Of a DNA stretch of 64,000 bases, positions 56,874 to 64,000 are shown one piece after another. Under the pieces are notes generated by a model. The model saw only the letters and a list, made by a program, of their open reading frames with translations, was not told the DNA's origin and made no database searches. The first letter of the stretch is position 1; each line of letters starts with the position of its first letter. The translations under genes were made by a program, and so were the position numbers. Source of the DNA: Cuneatibacter sp. NSJ-177 (GTDB taxonomy: Bacteria > Bacillota > Clostridia > Lachnospirales > Lachnospiraceae); contig NZ_JALIFO010000006.1 of NCBI RefSeq assembly GCF_022867805.1, positions 1,211,450 through 1,275,449 of the forward strand. The letters are read 5' to 3'.

Positions 56874-57781
56874 GCGCGGACCAGCTGATTGCAGACGAGG
56901 CCGCTGCCGGCTGCCGGCTGGATGCCTGGCTTTCCGACAACTTTGAAGAGTTGTCCCGTTCCTATCTTCAAAAATTGATACGTGATGGAAATGTTCTGAT
57001 CGGGGACAAGCCGGTAAAAAGTAATTACCGTCTCAAAGGCGGAGAGCAGATCTCACTGGAACTCCCGGAGCCGGAACCGTTAGATGTGGAGCCGGAGCCG
57101 ATCCCTCTCGATATCGTGTACGAGGACTCGGATCTCCTGTTTGTCAATAAACCGAAAGGAATGGTGGTTCATCCTGCGCCGGGGCATCCCCGCGGCACAT
57201 TAGTCAACGGCCTTTTGTATCACTGCGGGACGGAACTCTCCGGGATCAACGGCGTCCAGCGCCCTGGGATCGTCCATCGGATCGATCGGGATACGACCGG
57301 CCTGTTGGTGGTCTGTAAAAATGATTTTTCCCACAGCCATGTGGCAAAACAATTAGCGGAGCATACCATCACGAGACGTTATCGTGCCATTGTGCATGGA
57401 GTCATTGAGGAAGAAGAGGGAACCGTGAACCAGCCCATCGGACGCAGCAGGACGAACCGGCTGAAAATGGCGGTGGATCCGGTGCACGGAAAGCAGGCCG
57501 TCACCCACTACCGCGTGTTAAAACGGTTTTCCCACTATACCTATATCGAGTGCCGCCTGGAAACCGGCCGAACCCACCAGATCCGGGCCCATATGACGTA
57601 CTTGCAGCACCCTTTGCTGGGAGATCCGCTCTATGGCGCCCGAAAATCTCCCTATTCGCTGGAAGGGCAGACGCTTCACGCCGGCGTTTTGGGTCTGATT
57701 CATCCGAGAACCGGAGAATACTTGGAAAGAGAAGCCCCGCTTCCGGAATATTTTCAAAAACTATTAGAAATCCTGCCTTAA
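56870..57781 (+). CDS. RluD-family pseudouridine synthase
   Basis: A 303-residue RluA/RluD-family enzyme. An S4 domain comes first (CRLDAWLSDNFEELSRSYLQ), then the catalytic domain with VVHPAPGHPRGTLVNGLLYH, the active-site HRIDRDTTGLLV (catalytic Asp after Arg) and LETGRTHQIRAHM. It isomerises uridines in 23S rRNA. The ATGA overlap with lspA shows coupling, an order common in Firmicutes (Bacillus lspA-ylyB). A terminator follows. Confidence 0.93.
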   Translation: MSADQLIADEAAAGCRLDAWLSDNFEELSRSYLQKLIRDGNVLIGDKPVKSNYRLKGGEQISLELPEPEPLDVEPEPIPLDIVYEDSDLLFVNKPKGMVVHPAPGHPRGTLVNGLLYHCGTELSGINGVQRPGIVHRIDRDTTGLLVVCKNDFSHSHVAKQLAEHTITRRYRAIVHGVIEEEEGTVNQPIGRSRTNRLKMAVDPVHGKQAVTHYRVLKRFSHYTYIECRLETGRTHQIRAHMTYLQHPLLGDPLYGARKSPYSLEGQTLHAGVLGLIHPRTGEYLEREAPLPEYFQKLLEILP

Positions 57782-57809
57782 AAGCACAGAATACTATTTA
57801 TTTTACAGG

Positions 57810-57847
57810 CCAGTCAGCATCTGTTCCCTTGCTGCCTGGCTTTTTTG
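57810..57847 (+). terminator. terminator of the lspA-rluD-type operon
   Basis: GCCAG-t-CAGCA (57810-57820) pairs with TGCTG-c-CTGGC (57831-57841) with one mismatch, followed by six T. Confidence 0.85.
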
Positions 57848-57923
57848 GTTATTCCAAACAATTGCCTTTTCCCTCTCATACAAAAAAAGAATAACAGAAA
57901 TGGAAAAAAGCCAAGAATAATCA

Positions 57924-57952
57924 TTGCAATTCAACGTAAGTTGTGATATTAT
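57924..57952 (+). promoter_or_regulatory. promoter of the unknown-cstA operon
   Basis: TTGCAA (57924-57929), 17 bp, TATTAT (57947-57952), in AT-rich DNA. The start codon is at 58008. Confidence 0.68.
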
Positions 57953-58007
57953 TTATGAAAAATTAATAATTATAAATTTTGTCTAAATGTGCGGTTGGGA
58001 GACGAGA

Positions 58008-58532
58008 ATGTCATTGCCATTGTCCAGAGAAGAGATATTGAATACGCTGCTTCAAAGCTATTCGGCATATTTTGATACCGAGCGGTGTGAAGAAGAGGAT
58101 TGGGACGTGCCTCTCGTCGCGCGCTGTAATTTTTATGTCCATTCTGAAAAATATGTTCTTCTGAAAAAAGCCAAGCTGTGGAGTGCAGACTGCAATGAGT
58201 ATGTCTATCTGTTCTCCCTGCCGGAATTGACGGAGGAGCGTTACCGGGAGTGCGAGAAATTCGTATATGAAAAAGGAATGGCGCGGATTCATCCGGAACC
58301 CGGGCACATGTATACCTATCTGACAGCCGTCTTTTTATGTGACAGCTGTACGCCGGAAGCAAGGAAAGCGCTGAAACGCTGCCGGCTTTACAAAAGTTTT
58401 CGTTTTTCGCTGTATGGATGGATGGATTTCCATACCGTTCTGCTGCAGGCTGGTTCCGATCTTGTGGATACCAACCGAAGCGGCCGGAGCAATGCGAAAT
58501 TAATGAAAAAGATATTCATGAAGACAAAATAA
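58008..58532 (+). CDS. unrecognised protein upstream of cstA
   Basis: A 174-residue soluble protein of no family I recognise. It begins SLPLSREEILNTLLQSYSAYF, is rich in Cys (about seven), Tyr and charged residues, and ends in a basic KKIFMKTK tail. FSLPELTEERYRECEKFVYE looks helical; HMYTYLTAVFLCDSC is a central strand region. No signal peptide or membrane segment. ATG 58008 is preferred over 57987, though its RBS (GGGAGA) is weak. It lies 15 nt before cstA under the same promoter, so a role in control of that transporter is possible. Confidence 0.65.
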   Translation: MSLPLSREEILNTLLQSYSAYFDTERCEEEDWDVPLVARCNFYVHSEKYVLLKKAKLWSADCNEYVYLFSLPELTEERYRECEKFVYEKGMARIHPEPGHMYTYLTAVFLCDSCTPEARKALKRCRLYKSFRFSLYGWMDFHTVLLQAGSDLVDTNRSGRSNAKLMKKIFMKTK

Positions 58533-58547
58533 GGAGGAGGGAATTTC

Positions 58548-60263
58548 ATGAATGCAGTAGTTCTTTTAGTTGTCGGCATCGTGGTTTTACTCATCGCTTA
58601 CGTCACCTACGGCAAATGGCTTGCCGAAAAATGGGGCGTCGATGAAAAACGCGTAACACCGGCCCACGAATTGGAGGATGGTAAGGATTATGTCCCTGCC
58701 AAGGCTCCGGTTTTGATGGGACACCATTTTTCGTCTATCGCAGGCGCAGGCCCGATCAACGGACCGATCCAGGCCGCCGTATTTGGCTGGGTTCCGGTTC
58801 TGCTTTGGGTATTGATCGGCGGCATCTTCTTTGGCGCGGTTCACGATTTTGGCGCCCTGTTTGCCTCGATCCGCCACAAAGGACAGTCCATCGGAGAAGT
58901 AATTGCCGACAGCATGGGCAGCCGGGCCAAGAAACTGTTCATCGTATTTTCTTACCTGACGCTGATCCTGGTGGTTGCGGCCTTTGCCTCCATTGTGGCC
59001 AATACCTTTAAAGCTACCTACACGGAAGCCGGTCTGGTGGATATCGAGGCCAGCACAGCCAACGCCAGCACGGCCATGATCTCTCTTTTGTTCATTCTCA
59101 TTGCAGTTGTATTTGGATTTTTGGTTTACCGTCGGAATGCTTCTCTGGCCGTATCCACGGTCATCGGTGTGGCTGCCATCATTGTCTGCATGGCGATCGG
59201 CCTGAACTGGCATCCGATTTACCTGAGTGGCAATACCTGGATGATTATTGTCGGTATCTATATCACAATTGCGTCGGTGACACCGGTCTGGATTCTGCTG
59301 CAGCCCCGTGACTATCTGAGTTCGTTTTTGCTTTACTTCATGATGATTGTGGCGGTAGTCGGGATTATCGGAGCACATCCCACCCTGGATATGCCGGCAT
59401 TCACCGGATTTTATGATTCCTTAGCTCCTACGGGCAGCTCTTTGGGATACTTATTCCCCGCCCTGTTTGTCACGATCGCCTGCGGCGCTATTTCCGGCTT
59501 CCATTCACTGGTCGGCTCCGGCACCACAGCCAAACAGCTGAACAGTGAAAAAGATGCCCGTCCGATTGCCTACGGCGGTATGTTGATCGAATGCGCTCTG
59601 GCCATTATTTCTCTGTGTGCGGTCGGATATATCTGGTCCTCCTATTCGGCCGGAGAAACCGTAACACCCACAGTCGTATTTGCCAGCGGCATCTCGAAGA
59701 TGGTTGCAGCCGCCGGATTGCAGGGAGCGGAGAGTATCTGCTACTCGCTTTTGGTATTAGCTGTGTCCGCATTCTGCCTGACCTCGCTGGATACCGCGAC
59801 CCGACTGGCCCGTTACATGTTCCAGGAATTCTGGCTGGAATCCGGACAGACCCCTGCGGACGCCACGGGTTATAAGAAAGTTCTGACCAATCCTTTGGTA
59901 GCGACCCTGATTACGGTTGTCGCAGGCATCGGCCTCGGCATGACCGGATACGCTAAAATCTGGGCGCTGTTCGGAGCGGCGAACCAGCTGTTGGCTGCCC
60001 TTGGTTTGATGGGAGTGGCAACCTGGCTTGGCAAAGTCGGAAAGAATAACAAGATGTTTATCTTCCCGATGTTCTTTATGCTGGTTGTTACCCTTACCTC
60101 ACTGGTATTTACGCTGAAGACCAACATTGTCGGACTCAGCGGGCCGGAAGCCGGCTGGTGCGGCGTCCGTGCGGTGCTTTCCGTTCTGCTGATCGTGCTC
60201 GCCGTTGTCCTGGCCGTGGACGGAGTGAAGACTTTGAGCCGTCAGAAACAGAACGCAAAATAA
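58548..60263 (+). CDS. cstA: CstA-family peptide/pyruvate transporter
   Basis: A 571-residue membrane protein with about 16 helices. CstA marks are ITYGKWLAEKWG-like VTYGKWLAEKWG, the GHHFSSIAGAGPINGPI segment, WVLIGGIFFGAVHDFGAL, WILLQPRDYLSSF and the late SGFHSLVGSGTTAKQL. CstA/BtsT proteins import pyruvate or peptides, induced in carbon starvation in enteric bacteria. RBS GGAGGAGGG precedes ATG 58548. It is the second gene of its operon and has a strong terminator. Confidence 0.92.
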   Translation: MNAVVLLVVGIVVLLIAYVTYGKWLAEKWGVDEKRVTPAHELEDGKDYVPAKAPVLMGHHFSSIAGAGPINGPIQAAVFGWVPVLLWVLIGGIFFGAVHDFGALFASIRHKGQSIGEVIADSMGSRAKKLFIVFSYLTLILVVAAFASIVANTFKATYTEAGLVDIEASTANASTAMISLLFILIAVVFGFLVYRRNASLAVSTVIGVAAIIVCMAIGLNWHPIYLSGNTWMIIVGIYITIASVTPVWILLQPRDYLSSFLLYFMMIVAVVGIIGAHPTLDMPAFTGFYDSLAPTGSSLGYLFPALFVTIACGAISGFHSLVGSGTTAKQLNSEKDARPIAYGGMLIECALAIISLCAVGYIWSSYSAGETVTPTVVFASGISKMVAAAGLQGAESICYSLLVLAVSAFCLTSLDTATRLARYMFQEFWLESGQTPADATGYKKVLTNPLVATLITVVAGIGLGMTGYAKIWALFGAANQLLAALGLMGVATWLGKVGKNNKMFIFPMFFMLVVTLTSLVFTLKTNIVGLSGPEAGWCGVRAVLSVLLIVLAVVLAVDGVKTLSRQKQNAK

Positions 60264-60306
60264 ACGTTTTGTCCCGGTCACCAGTAGCTTCGTCCTATTG
60301 GTGTAC

Positions 60307-60351
60307 AAAAGAAGGCTACCTGATGGAAAACACCACAGTTAGCCTTCTTTT
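60307..60351 (+). terminator. terminator of cstA
   Basis: AAAAGAAGGCTA (60307-60318) and TAGCCTTCTTTT (60340-60351) form a perfect 12-bp stem that runs into a T tract. Confidence 0.85.
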
Positions 60352-60363
60352 TTCGATTTTTCC

Positions 60364-60392
60364 TTGAAGATAATAGAAAATTCTGATATAAT
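60364..60392 (+). promoter_or_regulatory. promoter upstream of the cytidylate-kinase-like gene
   Basis: TTGAAG (60364-60369), 17 bp, TATAAT (60387-60392). It leaves an untranslated leader of about 160 nt before the start at 60563. Confidence 0.72.
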
Positions 60393-60403
60393 AATTATTA
60401 TAT
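60386..60403. promoter_or_regulatory. 18-bp perfect palindrome over the -10 box
   Basis: ATATAATAATTATTATAT is fully symmetric and includes the -10 TATAAT of the promoter at 60364. A dimeric repressor bound here would block transcription. AT-rich palindromes can arise by chance, so confidence is moderate. Confidence 0.45.
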
Positions 60404-60562
60404 TTGAGGGTCAGGCGTGTTCCGGCTTTGGCCGTACGCTTTGTTACATGATCATCCGGACTTTCCGCTGGTTCAAGATCAATTTTTTACGTCGTTTTGA
60501 GCCCTTCGGGACCTGTCCGCATCAGTTTATATCATTCTGGATAGAAAGGAGCGATTTCAAAT
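60404..60562 (+). other. leader region without a gene
   Basis: About 160 nt between promoter and start codon, more GC-rich than the promoter. It can form a hairpin with GCGT/ACGC and CGGC/GCCG arms (about 60416-60442). I see no known riboswitch. The ORF that crosses it has no RBS and no homology I recognise. Confidence 0.4.
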
Positions 60563-61201
60563 ATGAAAGGAAACCGCATTATCACAATAGGAAGAGAGTA
60601 CGGAAGCGCCGGAAAAGAAATCGGAGAGAAGCTGGCGAAAAAATTGGGCATCACCTGTTATGACAAAGAGCTGATCGCCATGGCTTCCAAGGAGAGCGGG
60701 CTTTGCCCGGAGGTTTTTGAGAAGCAGGACGAGCGACCGGTCAACAGCTTCTTTTATTCGCTGGTCATGGATACCCACGGCATTGGCCAGCCGGTATCCG
60801 GTTATATGGACGTACCGCTGAACCAGAAAGTGTTTTTGGCACAATTTGATACGATACAGAAGCTGGCCAAACAAGAATCCTGCGTGATCGTCGGGCGCTG
60901 CGCCGACTATGCCCTGGCGTCCTATCCCAATGTTACCAGCGTCTTTATCTGTGGGGATATGGAAGACAAAGTCAAACGGGTGGCTGATCATTTCCAGATC
61001 GGGAAAGATAAAGCCATGGATTTGATCACAAAAACCGATAAAAAGAGAGCCAATTACTACAACTATTATTCGAATAAAAAATGGGGCAGCGCAGGCAGCT
61101 ACGATCTCTGTCTGAACAGCACGCTGGCCGGAGTGGACGGTTCCGTTCAGATCATTCTGGACTTTATCCGGATCAAGGAAGAGCGGCAAGCCGCCCAATG
61201 A
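60563..61201 (+). CDS. cytidylate kinase-like family protein
   Basis: A 212-residue P-loop protein of the cytidylate kinase-2-like family. The nucleotide site is IGREYGSAGKEIGEKLAKKLG (a GxxGSGG-type loop at about residues 10-17), followed by CYDKELIAMASKESGL, VIVGRCADYAL and the Asn/Tyr-rich RANYYNYYSNKKWG segment. True CMP kinase (cmk) differs in its NMP-binding domain, so the substrate is open. The start ATG 60563 has GAAAGGAG upstream. Common in gut Clostridia, often as several paralogues. Confidence 0.87.
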   Translation: MKGNRIITIGREYGSAGKEIGEKLAKKLGITCYDKELIAMASKESGLCPEVFEKQDERPVNSFFYSLVMDTHGIGQPVSGYMDVPLNQKVFLAQFDTIQKLAKQESCVIVGRCADYALASYPNVTSVFICGDMEDKVKRVADHFQIGKDKAMDLITKTDKKRANYYNYYSNKKWGSAGSYDLCLNSTLAGVDGSVQIILDFIRIKEERQAAQ

Positions 61202-61231
61202 GTGAAAGAAAATCCTAAGATTTCTTTCACT
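61201..61231. terminator. hairpin after the cytidylate-kinase-like gene
   Basis: AGTGAAAGAAA (61201-61211) and TTTCTTTCACT (61221-61231) are perfect inverted repeats. They overlap the stop codon by one base. No T run follows on the plus strand. Confidence 0.5.
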
Positions 61232-61304
61232 GGATGTTCACAGCTTTTTGGTATTCTGACTTCAGTCACATGACATGGATAAACAAAGAAAGGAAGTCAG
61301 ATTT

Positions 61305-61424
61305 TTGGAAGAAATACAAGGGAAAAGAAGTCAGACGAGCGGAAAGGAATCGGTTCCTTCCGTATTAATGCTGCTTTTCTTGGTGGCATTGCCGATCATC
61401 TGCGTGATGCTTTTTCTATTCTAA
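61305..61424 (+). CDS. tiny single-pass membrane protein
   Basis: A 39-codon ORF from TTG 61305, with AAGGAA (61290-61295) 9 nt upstream; an in-frame ATG at 61275 would give 49 residues but lacks an RBS. The product has a polar first half (EEIQGKRSQTSGKESVP) and a hydrophobic C-terminal helix (SVLMLLFLVALPIICVMLFLF) that ends at the stop codon, like a tail-anchored peptide. A terminator hairpin begins at the stop codon, which supports a real transcript end here. No family recognised. Confidence 0.5.
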   Translation: MEEIQGKRSQTSGKESVPSVLMLLFLVALPIICVMLFLF

Positions 61425-61460
61425 CGGAAATACGCAGATCAGAGGGATCGTTCCGTTTTC
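61423..61460 (+). terminator. terminator after the tiny membrane protein
   Basis: AACGGAA (61423-61429) pairs with TTCCGTT (61451-61457), with an inner GATC/GATC stem, followed by TTC. Confidence 0.55.
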
Positions 61461-61500
61461 TCTGCCTTTAAGAGTAAAAACAAAAGGATTTTGACAGTAA

Positions 61501-61529
61501 ACATAGGAACTTCAAACTGGATTTCCTAT
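61501..61529. repeat. 8-bp inverted repeat CATAGGAA/TTCCTATG
   Basis: Perfect arms at 61501-61508 and 61522-61529 in the gap between the tiny gene and glmS, next to the long hairpin at 61534. Confidence 0.4.
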
Positions 61530-61533
61530 GAAA

Positions 61534-61612
61534 TGAACAAGGGGAGAGTCCCTTTCGGATCAGCTCAACGGCTGACACGGAAAGGGCTCTCCCCTTGTTC
61601 CTCTATTTTTTA
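61534..61612. terminator. long bidirectional hairpin between converging genes
   Basis: GAACAAGGGGAGAG (61534-61547) pairs with CTCTCCCCTTGTTC (61586-61599), then CCCTTTC with GAAAGGG and TCAGC with GCTGA near the tip: an almost continuous 66-nt hairpin. A T6 tract follows on the plus strand at 61605-61610. It lies 20 bp beyond the glmS stop codon on the minus strand and probably ends glmS transcription as well. Confidence 0.8.
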
Positions 61613-61619
61613 CCAGCTT

Positions 61620-63440
61620 TTATTCCACCGTCACGGATTTTGCAAGATTTCTCGGTTTATCCATATTGTAACCCTTGACATAGGCCGTGTAGTAAGCCAG
61701 AAGCTGCCAGAGGACCGCACAGGGGAACACGGTAAACCGGTCGTCCTTCACAGGAATCTCCAAATGGACATCGCAGACCTCATCGGAGACAGAGACCCCT
61801 TGTTTGGTGATCAAAATCACGTAGGCGCCGCGGGCTTTTACTTCACGGATATTAGAGATGGTTTTATTGAATATTTTATCCTGCGTCGCCAAAGCAATCA
61901 CCGGCACGCCGGATTCAATCAAGGCGATGGTTCCATGCTTCAACTCGCCGGCCGCATATGCTTCCGCATGGATATAGGAGATTTCCTTTAACTTTAACGC
62001 TCCCTCCAGAGAAAACGCGTAATCCAGACCACGGCCGATATAAAAAGCATCCTTGGAAAACGCCATCTTTTCCGCCTGCTTGCGGAGGCTCTCTTCCTGC
62101 TGCAGCGCATTCTCGATCAGATCCGCTGACGAGACTAGATTCGCAATAAAATCCCGCACATCCTTTTCATCCGCAGTACCGCGTACCAGCATCATCCGCG
62201 CAGCGATCAGGTAGAAGACGGAGAGCTGTACCATATAGGCCTTTGTGCTGGCAACGGCAATTTCCGGGCCTGCATGGGTGTAGAGCACGTAATCGCTTTC
62301 TCTGGCGATTGTAGAGCCTTTAACATTAACGATGGACAAAACCTTGCATCCGCATTCCTTTGCCAGGCGCAGAGCCGCCAGCGTGTCGATGGTCTCACCG
62401 GACTGGGAGACCACGATTACCAAGGTGTTTTCATCGATCAAGGGGGTGTCATAGCGGAACTCCGAGGCAATGGAAACGGTAACCGGAATCCGCAGCTGCA
62501 TCTCGATGATCGCGCGGCCAACCATCCCTGCATACATTGCTGTGCCGCAGGCAATGACCTGAATCGACCTGCAATTTTTTAAAAGGGCATCCGGGATCGC
62601 CTCCGCCTCAAAATCCGGCAGTCCATCCCTCAGACGCGGCAAAACGGTATTGCGGAATACTTCCGGCTGCTCATGAATTTCTTTCAGCATAAAGTGTGGG
62701 TAGCCGCCCTTCTGGGCCGCCTCCACATCCCAGGTAACCTCCAGCACTTCCGGCTCCACAACCGTTCCCTCCAAGGTTTCCACGCAGATCGCATCCTCCG
62801 TGATCGTCAGGATATGCTGCTCCGGAACGGCAAAATACTGTTTGGTATAAGGAATCAAAGCCGTCACATCGGAAGCGATGAAAGACCCCTGGGAGGACGT
62901 AGCCGCCACCAGCGGGCTTACGTTGCGGATCGCGTAAACCGTTCCGGGAATATCGGCAAACAAAATGCAAAAAGCATAGGAGCCCTCAATGATATGAATC
63001 GCTTTGCGGATGGCTTCATAGGGGCTCTTGGTTTCCTCGTAATAGTAGTTGATCAGCTGGGCGGCCACTTCCGTATCCGTCTCTGAGGTAGCCATTCCTT
63101 CAAAGCCGAACTGGCGGCTGATCGTGTGGTAGTTCTCAATAATCCCGTTGTGCAGCAAAATCACCTTGCCCACCACATGGGGATGCGCGTTGGCATCCGT
63201 CACACCGCCGTGAGTCGCCCAGCGGGTATGACCGATGCCACAGTGGGAGGGAATAACCGGCTCACAGACCGCCTCCAGCGCATCCACCTGGCCCACTTTC
63301 TTGCGCAGATAGATTTCTCCCTCATCGGTTAAAAGCGCCATTCCTGCGCTGTCATAGCCTCTGTACTCCAACTGGTGTAATCCTTGCAACACAACATCCC
63401 GTGCCTGCAAAGGCCCGGTATAGCCGATAATTCCACACAT
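61620..63440 (-). CDS. glmS: glutamine-fructose-6-phosphate aminotransferase (isomerizing)
   Basis: A 606-residue GlmS that makes glucosamine-6-phosphate from fructose-6-phosphate and glutamine, the first step to UDP-GlcNAc for cell wall. The N-terminal nucleophile is Cys2 (MCGIIGYTGP), followed by LEYRGYDSAG and HTRWATHG of the class II amidotransferase domain; two SIS domains contain VIACGTAMYAG and VVSQSGETIDT. The C-terminus KPRNLAKSVTVE is canonical. I start at ATG 63440 because Cys must be the second residue and AAGGAG is 10 nt upstream; the TTG two codons earlier is rejected. It is preceded by a glmS ribozyme. Confidence 0.97.
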   Translation of the reverse strand: MCGIIGYTGPLQARDVVLQGLHQLEYRGYDSAGMALLTDEGEIYLRKKVGQVDALEAVCEPVIPSHCGIGHTRWATHGGVTDANAHPHVVGKVILLHNGIIENYHTISRQFGFEGMATSETDTEVAAQLINYYYEETKSPYEAIRKAIHIIEGSYAFCILFADIPGTVYAIRNVSPLVAATSSQGSFIASDVTALIPYTKQYFAVPEQHILTITEDAICVETLEGTVVEPEVLEVTWDVEAAQKGGYPHFMLKEIHEQPEVFRNTVLPRLRDGLPDFEAEAIPDALLKNCRSIQVIACGTAMYAGMVGRAIIEMQLRIPVTVSIASEFRYDTPLIDENTLVIVVSQSGETIDTLAALRLAKECGCKVLSIVNVKGSTIARESDYVLYTHAGPEIAVASTKAYMVQLSVFYLIAARMMLVRGTADEKDVRDFIANLVSSADLIENALQQEESLRKQAEKMAFSKDAFYIGRGLDYAFSLEGALKLKEISYIHAEAYAAGELKHGTIALIESGVPVIALATQDKIFNKTISNIREVKARGAYVILITKQGVSVSDEVCDVHLEIPVKDDRFTVFPCAVLWQLLAYYTAYVKGYNMDKPRNLAKSVTVE

Positions 63441-63529
63441 ATTCAATTTTCTCCTTCATAAAACAAATTTCTGGTCTATTGCTTAAAGTCCTTTTGGTAT
63501 CCGAAAAAAGGGTACACAAAAAAAGACTG

Positions 63530-63690
63530 CTCCGGTTGTATTTTGGCTGTTTTGCAGTTACCCGCATATTTCAAAATACATCACACGCCCGGAACGGCAT
63601 GGAAGAGTACCCGCCGAAAATCTCGATTATCTCTTCACCTCGTTAACCTTTTCCTCAATCCCGTACGGGAAAAGGTGCATGGCGCTTTTT
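63530..63690 (-). ncRNA. glmS ribozyme-riboswitch
   Basis: On the minus strand the leader of glmS has the conserved ribozyme core. AAAAAGCGCC spans the cleavage site, which should lie between 63686 and 63685. P2 is ACCTTTTCC paired with GGAAAAGGT. The core GTTAACGAGG (63647-63638) is followed by a GATAATCGAGATTTTCGGCGG segment, matching the invariant UUAUCGA..UUUUCGGCGG region, and GAAGAG pairs with CTCTTC. P4 is GTATTTTG (63579-63572) with CAAAATAC (63545-63538). Glucosamine-6-phosphate activates self-cleavage in known examples and lowers glmS mRNA, closing a feedback loop. Confidence 0.9.
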
Positions 63691-63845
63691 CCATATTCTA
63701 TTGTACTGCCGCAGCCTCCTTTTTGCTACGAACTGTACACAAGTTTAGCACAAAAGAGAAAATGATGCAAGTAAAACCGATGGAGAGCAAAAATGGGGGA
63801 TCGGATCGAAGCCCTGATGATCAAAGTCCTGAAAATATATTTTGA

Positions 63846-63874
63846 TTGACAAAATCGGCTTTTTGGCTTATAAT
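63846..63874 (+). promoter_or_regulatory. perfect consensus sigma-A promoter at the right end
   Basis: TTGACA (63846-63851), 17 bp, TATAAT (63869-63874). Both boxes are exact. It points out of the window. The stretch 63691-63845 upstream holds the glmS 5' region on the other strand and nothing else I recognise. Confidence 0.9.
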
Positions 63875-63881
63875 AGTTAAA

Positions 63882-64000
63882 ATCTATTCGTTAAACGGGG
63901 GATTTCGCGAAAGTGGAGCGGAGCGGAACGGTAGTTCCGGCGGCTCCTTTTTTAGTTCTCCGACGGCTGGGAGCCGCCGCTTGGAACTATTTGCGAAAAG
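63882..64000 (+). ncRNA. structured RNA leader, unidentified, cut by the window end
   Basis: The transcript from the consensus promoter can form a long hairpin: TAGTTCC with GGAACTA, and inside it GGCGGCTCC with GGAGCCGCC, with an outer TTTCGC/GCGAAA pairing. The 5' side between the outer and inner stems is purine-rich (GTGGAGCGGAGCGGAACGG). No open reading frame is evident. I could not match it to a known riboswitch, T-box, 6S RNA, tmRNA or RNase P RNA, and its 3' end is missing. Confidence 0.55.

Noticed and set aside
60364..60663. 99-codon ORF covering the leader of the cytidylate-kinase-like gene
   Set aside because: It begins at the -35 box of the promoter, has no RBS and runs into the real gene in another frame.
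1..64000. CRISPR array, prophage, insertion sequence, tRNA or rRNA genes
   Set aside because: No regularly spaced direct repeats, transposase, integrase, phage structural genes or tRNA/rRNA-like sequences were seen on either strand.

Overview
The window looks like chromosomal DNA from a spore-forming Clostridia species, most likely Lachnospiraceae-like. The reasons are strong AGGAGG ribosome binding sites, dense collinear operons, sporulation-linked genes (yqfC, yqfD, a SpoVB/MurJ-type flippase, a BofC-like protein), a glmS ribozyme, and a miaB-mutS-mutL-miaA repair/tRNA cluster followed by a radC-mreCD-mrdA-minD-rodA cell-shape cluster. I saw no rRNA, tRNA, insertion sequence, prophage or CRISPR array. 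Taxonomy is inferred from gene content only.

Layout. 1-2.6 kb: deoD, rnhA, a phosphoglycolate-phosphatase-like HAD gene and an HD-domain gene. 2.6-5.5 kb: a WYL regulator overlapping the stub of a lost VOC/glyoxalase gene, a GyrI-like protein and a YjbR-EVE fusion. 5.6-8.9 kb: a MarR regulator and two ArsA-type ATPases, each ending in an HSP20-like domain, with a small helical protein between them; the same 20-nt box lies in front of both the regulator and the ATPase operon. 9-10.4 kb: a MATE exporter. 10.4-19.7 kb: a catabolic island with three different alpha/beta hydrolases (type-B carboxylesterase, CocE/X-Pro type, small lipase-like), two paralogous CitMHS-type organic-acid permeases and a PucR-family regulator. 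Three promoters of this island carry a nearly identical 18-nt element fused to the -35 box.

19.8-24.5 kb: alaS, rpsU (58 codons), yqfC, yqfD. 24.5-29.1 kb: an accessory block (YccF, degenerate-GGDEF/EAL protein, MarR plus MATE pair) that separates yqfD from its usual partners phoH and ybeY (29.2-30.8 kb). 30.8-37.1 kb: DUF3048 lipoprotein, polysaccharide/lipid flippase, BofC-like protein whose start codon sits in the loop of a 13-bp perfect hairpin, two FAD-dependent proteins, DUF896. 37.1-46.2 kb: a fused 5-formyl-THF cyclo-ligase/MiaB gene, mutS, mutL, miaA and an aluminium-resistance/methionine gamma-lyase-like PLP enzyme. 46.2-53.2 kb: radC, mreC, mreD, a very long PBP2, minD (without minC or minE) and rodA. 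53.3-57.8 kb: a small P-loop protein, DUF378 protein, HlyD-like adaptor, sepF, lspA, rluD-type synthase. 58-61.4 kb: an unknown protein with cstA, a cytidylate-kinase-like protein and a tiny membrane protein. 61.6-63.7 kb: glmS on the minus strand with a glmS ribozyme leader. The last 155 bp hold a consensus promoter driving a structured RNA that runs off the window.

The most promising leads are the shared promoter element of the hydrolase/permease island, the MarR-ArsA-ArsA(HSP20) cassette with its repeated operator, the hairpin enclosing the bofC-like start codon, the cyclo-ligase/MiaB fusion, and the unidentified structured leader at the right end. All motif and structure calls were made by eye; no search or folding program was run.
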